Source: Streptomyces lilacinus (GTDB lineage: Bacteria > Actinomycetota > Actinomycetes > Streptomycetales > Streptomycetaceae). Taken from it: 6,206 nucleotides of DNA. The DNA lies in the NCBI GenBank assembly GCA_000715685.1, contig KL569466.1:24039-30244 (forward strand), written 5' to 3'. Positions 4,669-6,206 of this stretch are shown here, one piece after another; within the stretch, counting starts at the first letter, position 1; each line of letters starts with the position of its first letter. The position numbers and the translations under genes were made by a program. The notes beneath the pieces were generated by a model that made no database searches, had not been told where the DNA came from, and saw only the letters and a list, made by a program, of their open reading frames with translations.

Positions 4669-6177
4669 ATGACTCACACCGGCGCACCTCTCGCCGGGCG
4701 CAGGGAGTGGACCGCCTTCGTCGTCCTCCTGCTGCCCCTCCTCCTGGTCTCGATGGACGTCTCGGTCCTCTTCTTCGCGATCCCCGCGATCAGCGAGTCG
4801 CTCCGGATGACCGGCACCGAACAGCTGTGGATCTTCGACATCTACGCGTTCGCCCTGTCCGGCCTGTTGATCACCATGGGTTCGCTCGGCGACCGGATCG
4901 GCCGCCGCAAGCTCCTGCTCTTCGGCGCCGCGGCCTTCGGCGCGGCCTCGGTGGCCGCCGCGTACGCCCAGAACGCGCCGATGCTCATCGCGGCCCGCGC
5001 GGTGCTCGGGGTCGGCGGCGCGACGCTCATGCCGAGCACGATGGCGCTGGTGCGCAACATGTTCCAGGACGACAAGCAGCGCTCGAAGGCGATCGGCATC
5101 TGGTCCGGGGCCATGGCCGGCGGCATCGCGCTGGGCTCGGTGATGGGCGGGCTGCTGCTCGAGCGCTTCTGGTGGGGCTCGGTCTTCCTGGTCAACGTGC
5201 CCGCGATGGTGCTGCTGCTGATCCTCGTGCCCGTGCTCGTACCGGAGTTCAAGGACCCGGCGCCGGGCCGCTTCGACCTGCTGAGCGTGCCGCTGTCCAT
5301 GGCCGCCGTGCTGCCGGTGACCTACGGGATGAAGGAGATCGCCGCCGACAGCGCGGTGAGCGCGGAGTCGCTGCTGTCCATCGCGGCCGGCGTCGTGGTC
5401 GGTTGGTTCTTCGTCCGTCGCCAGCGCACCCGCGGCGACGCGATGATCAGCCCCGAGCTCTTCCGCCACCGCGTCTTCGGCGCCGGGATCAGCGTCAACA
5501 CGGTCGCGGCGTTCGGGATGATGGGCTCGACCTACTTCACCACGCAGTACCTGCAGGGCGTGCTCGGCAAGAGCCCGCTGGAGGCCGCGCTGTGGAGCAT
5601 CGCGCCCTCGCTCGTCATCGGCGCCGCGGGCCCGCTGGCCACCGCCGTCGCGCAGAAGGTCGACCGGGCGTACGTGATCGCCGCCGGCTTCGTCGTCGCG
5701 GCGCTCGGCTTCGGCGTGCTGGCCCTCGCGGACACCCACGCGCTGTGGACCACGCTCGTGGGCTGCGCCGTGATCGGCTGCGGCATCATCACCGTCATGG
5801 CCCTGGTCTCGGACATGGCGCTGAGCGCCACGCCGATCGAGAAGGCGGGCACCGCCTCGTCGCTGATGGAGACGGGCCAGGAGTTCGGCGGCGCCCTGGG
5901 CATGGCCGTCTTCGGCTCGGTCGGCACCGCGGTCTACCGCGACGAGGTGCCGGGCGCGCTGCCCGCGGCGCTGCCGCGGGGCGTGGCGGACGCGGTGCGC
6001 GAGACGCTGGGCGCGGCCGCGGGGGCCGCGCACCAGCTGCCGGCCGCGACGGGCGAGGCGGTGCTCACGGCGGCCCGCGAGGCCTTCACGCACGGCATGC
6101 ACATCGCCGCCCTCGGGGGCGCGGGGCTGTTCGTCCTGGCGGCGGCCTTCACGGCACGGGCCCTGCGGGCGCGGTAG
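4669..6177 (+). CDS. MFS drug-efflux transporter, DHA2 (14-TM) type
   Basis: A 502-residue integral membrane protein related to the EmrB/QacA/SmvA proton-coupled drug exporters. TM1 ends with MDVSVLFFAIPAIS (about 29-42), the family's D1 position. Motif A between TM2 and TM3 is GSLGDRIGRRK (71-81). The motif C region in TM5 reads GAMAGGIALGSVMGG (about 147-161), without the usual Pro. Hydrophobic segments continue to the C-terminus (LGGAGLFVLAAAFTARAL), and the length suits 14 helices. The ATG at 4669 is the first residue before the TM1 region and fits the leaderless promoter. It diverges from the TetR gene, which probably represses it. The substrate is unknown: it may be a general self-resistance pump or an exporter for the nearby lasso peptide, though lasso clusters more often use an ABC transporter. 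It ends with TAG. The 29 nt left after it show no complete terminator. Confidence 0.94.
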   Translation: MTHTGAPLAGRREWTAFVVLLLPLLLVSMDVSVLFFAIPAISESLRMTGTEQLWIFDIYAFALSGLLITMGSLGDRIGRRKLLLFGAAAFGAASVAAAYAQNAPMLIAARAVLGVGGATLMPSTMALVRNMFQDDKQRSKAIGIWSGAMAGGIALGSVMGGLLLERFWWGSVFLVNVPAMVLLLILVPVLVPEFKDPAPGRFDLLSVPLSMAAVLPVTYGMKEIAADSAVSAESLLSIAAGVVVGWFFVRRQRTRGDAMISPELFRHRVFGAGISVNTVAAFGMMGSTYFTTQYLQGVLGKSPLEAALWSIAPSLVIGAAGPLATAVAQKVDRAYVIAAGFVVAALGFGVLALADTHALWTTLVGCAVIGCGIITVMALVSDMALSATPIEKAGTASSLMETGQEFGGALGMAVFGSVGTAVYRDEVPGALPAALPRGVADAVRETLGAAAGAAHQLPAATGEAVLTAAREAFTHGMHIAALGGAGLFVLAAAFTARALRAR

Positions 6178-6206
6178 CGCTGCCGCTTCGGGCGGGGCTG
6201 GTGGGG

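Noticed and set aside
4630..6102. Minus-strand frame of 490 codons opposite the MFS gene
   Set aside because: The translation is His/Arg/Gln/Glu-rich with no recognisable domain. It mirrors the codon bias of the MFS gene on the other strand.

Overview
The window is high-GC DNA with GC-rich third codon positions, strong GGAGG-type ribosome binding sites on some genes and actinobacterial protein families throughout. It most likely comes from Streptomyces or a close relative. It holds the front part of a lasso peptide (class II RiPP) gene cluster and, beside it, a divergent TetR/MFS efflux pair.

Layout, right to left along the minus strand. A TetR-family repressor (3993-4592) is followed by a CYP105-like cytochrome P450 (2670-3890) and a small P450-type ferredoxin (2455-2649). 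After a 199-nt gap comes a 46-residue lasso precursor (2115-2255), then the asparagine-synthetase-like lasso cyclase (194-2020), then a PqqD-like RRE protein (1-188) cut by the left edge. This is the actinobacterial order A-C-B1; the leader protease (B2) should lie just beyond base 1. On the plus strand, a 14-TM-type MFS transporter (4669-6177) diverges from the TetR gene. The 76-nt space between them carries a 13-nt-period repeat and a good -35/-10 pair that predicts a leaderless MFS mRNA.

The most interesting item is the precursor. Its predicted core, GSHGRSPDWFFNYNW, shares the tail and the ring-closing S-P-D of the RES-701 endothelin-B antagonists (RES-701-1 recalled as GNWHGTAPDWFFNYYW). 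It is one residue shorter in the ring (8 instead of 9) and has Asn instead of Tyr before the terminal Trp. RES-701-2 and -4 carry a 7-hydroxylated C-terminal Trp, so the P450/ferredoxin pair next to this precursor is a plausible tailoring system. That link is inference.

Proposed joint action: the RRE protein binds the leader and presents the precursor to the protease, and the cyclase joins Gly1 to the Asp8 side chain. The P450, fed electrons by the ferredoxin, may oxidise the aromatic tail, and the MFS pump is a possible but unproven exporter. A strong stem-loop between precursor and cyclase genes probably sets their relative expression. Two different operator-like palindromic sites lie in front of the P450 and between TetR and MFS.
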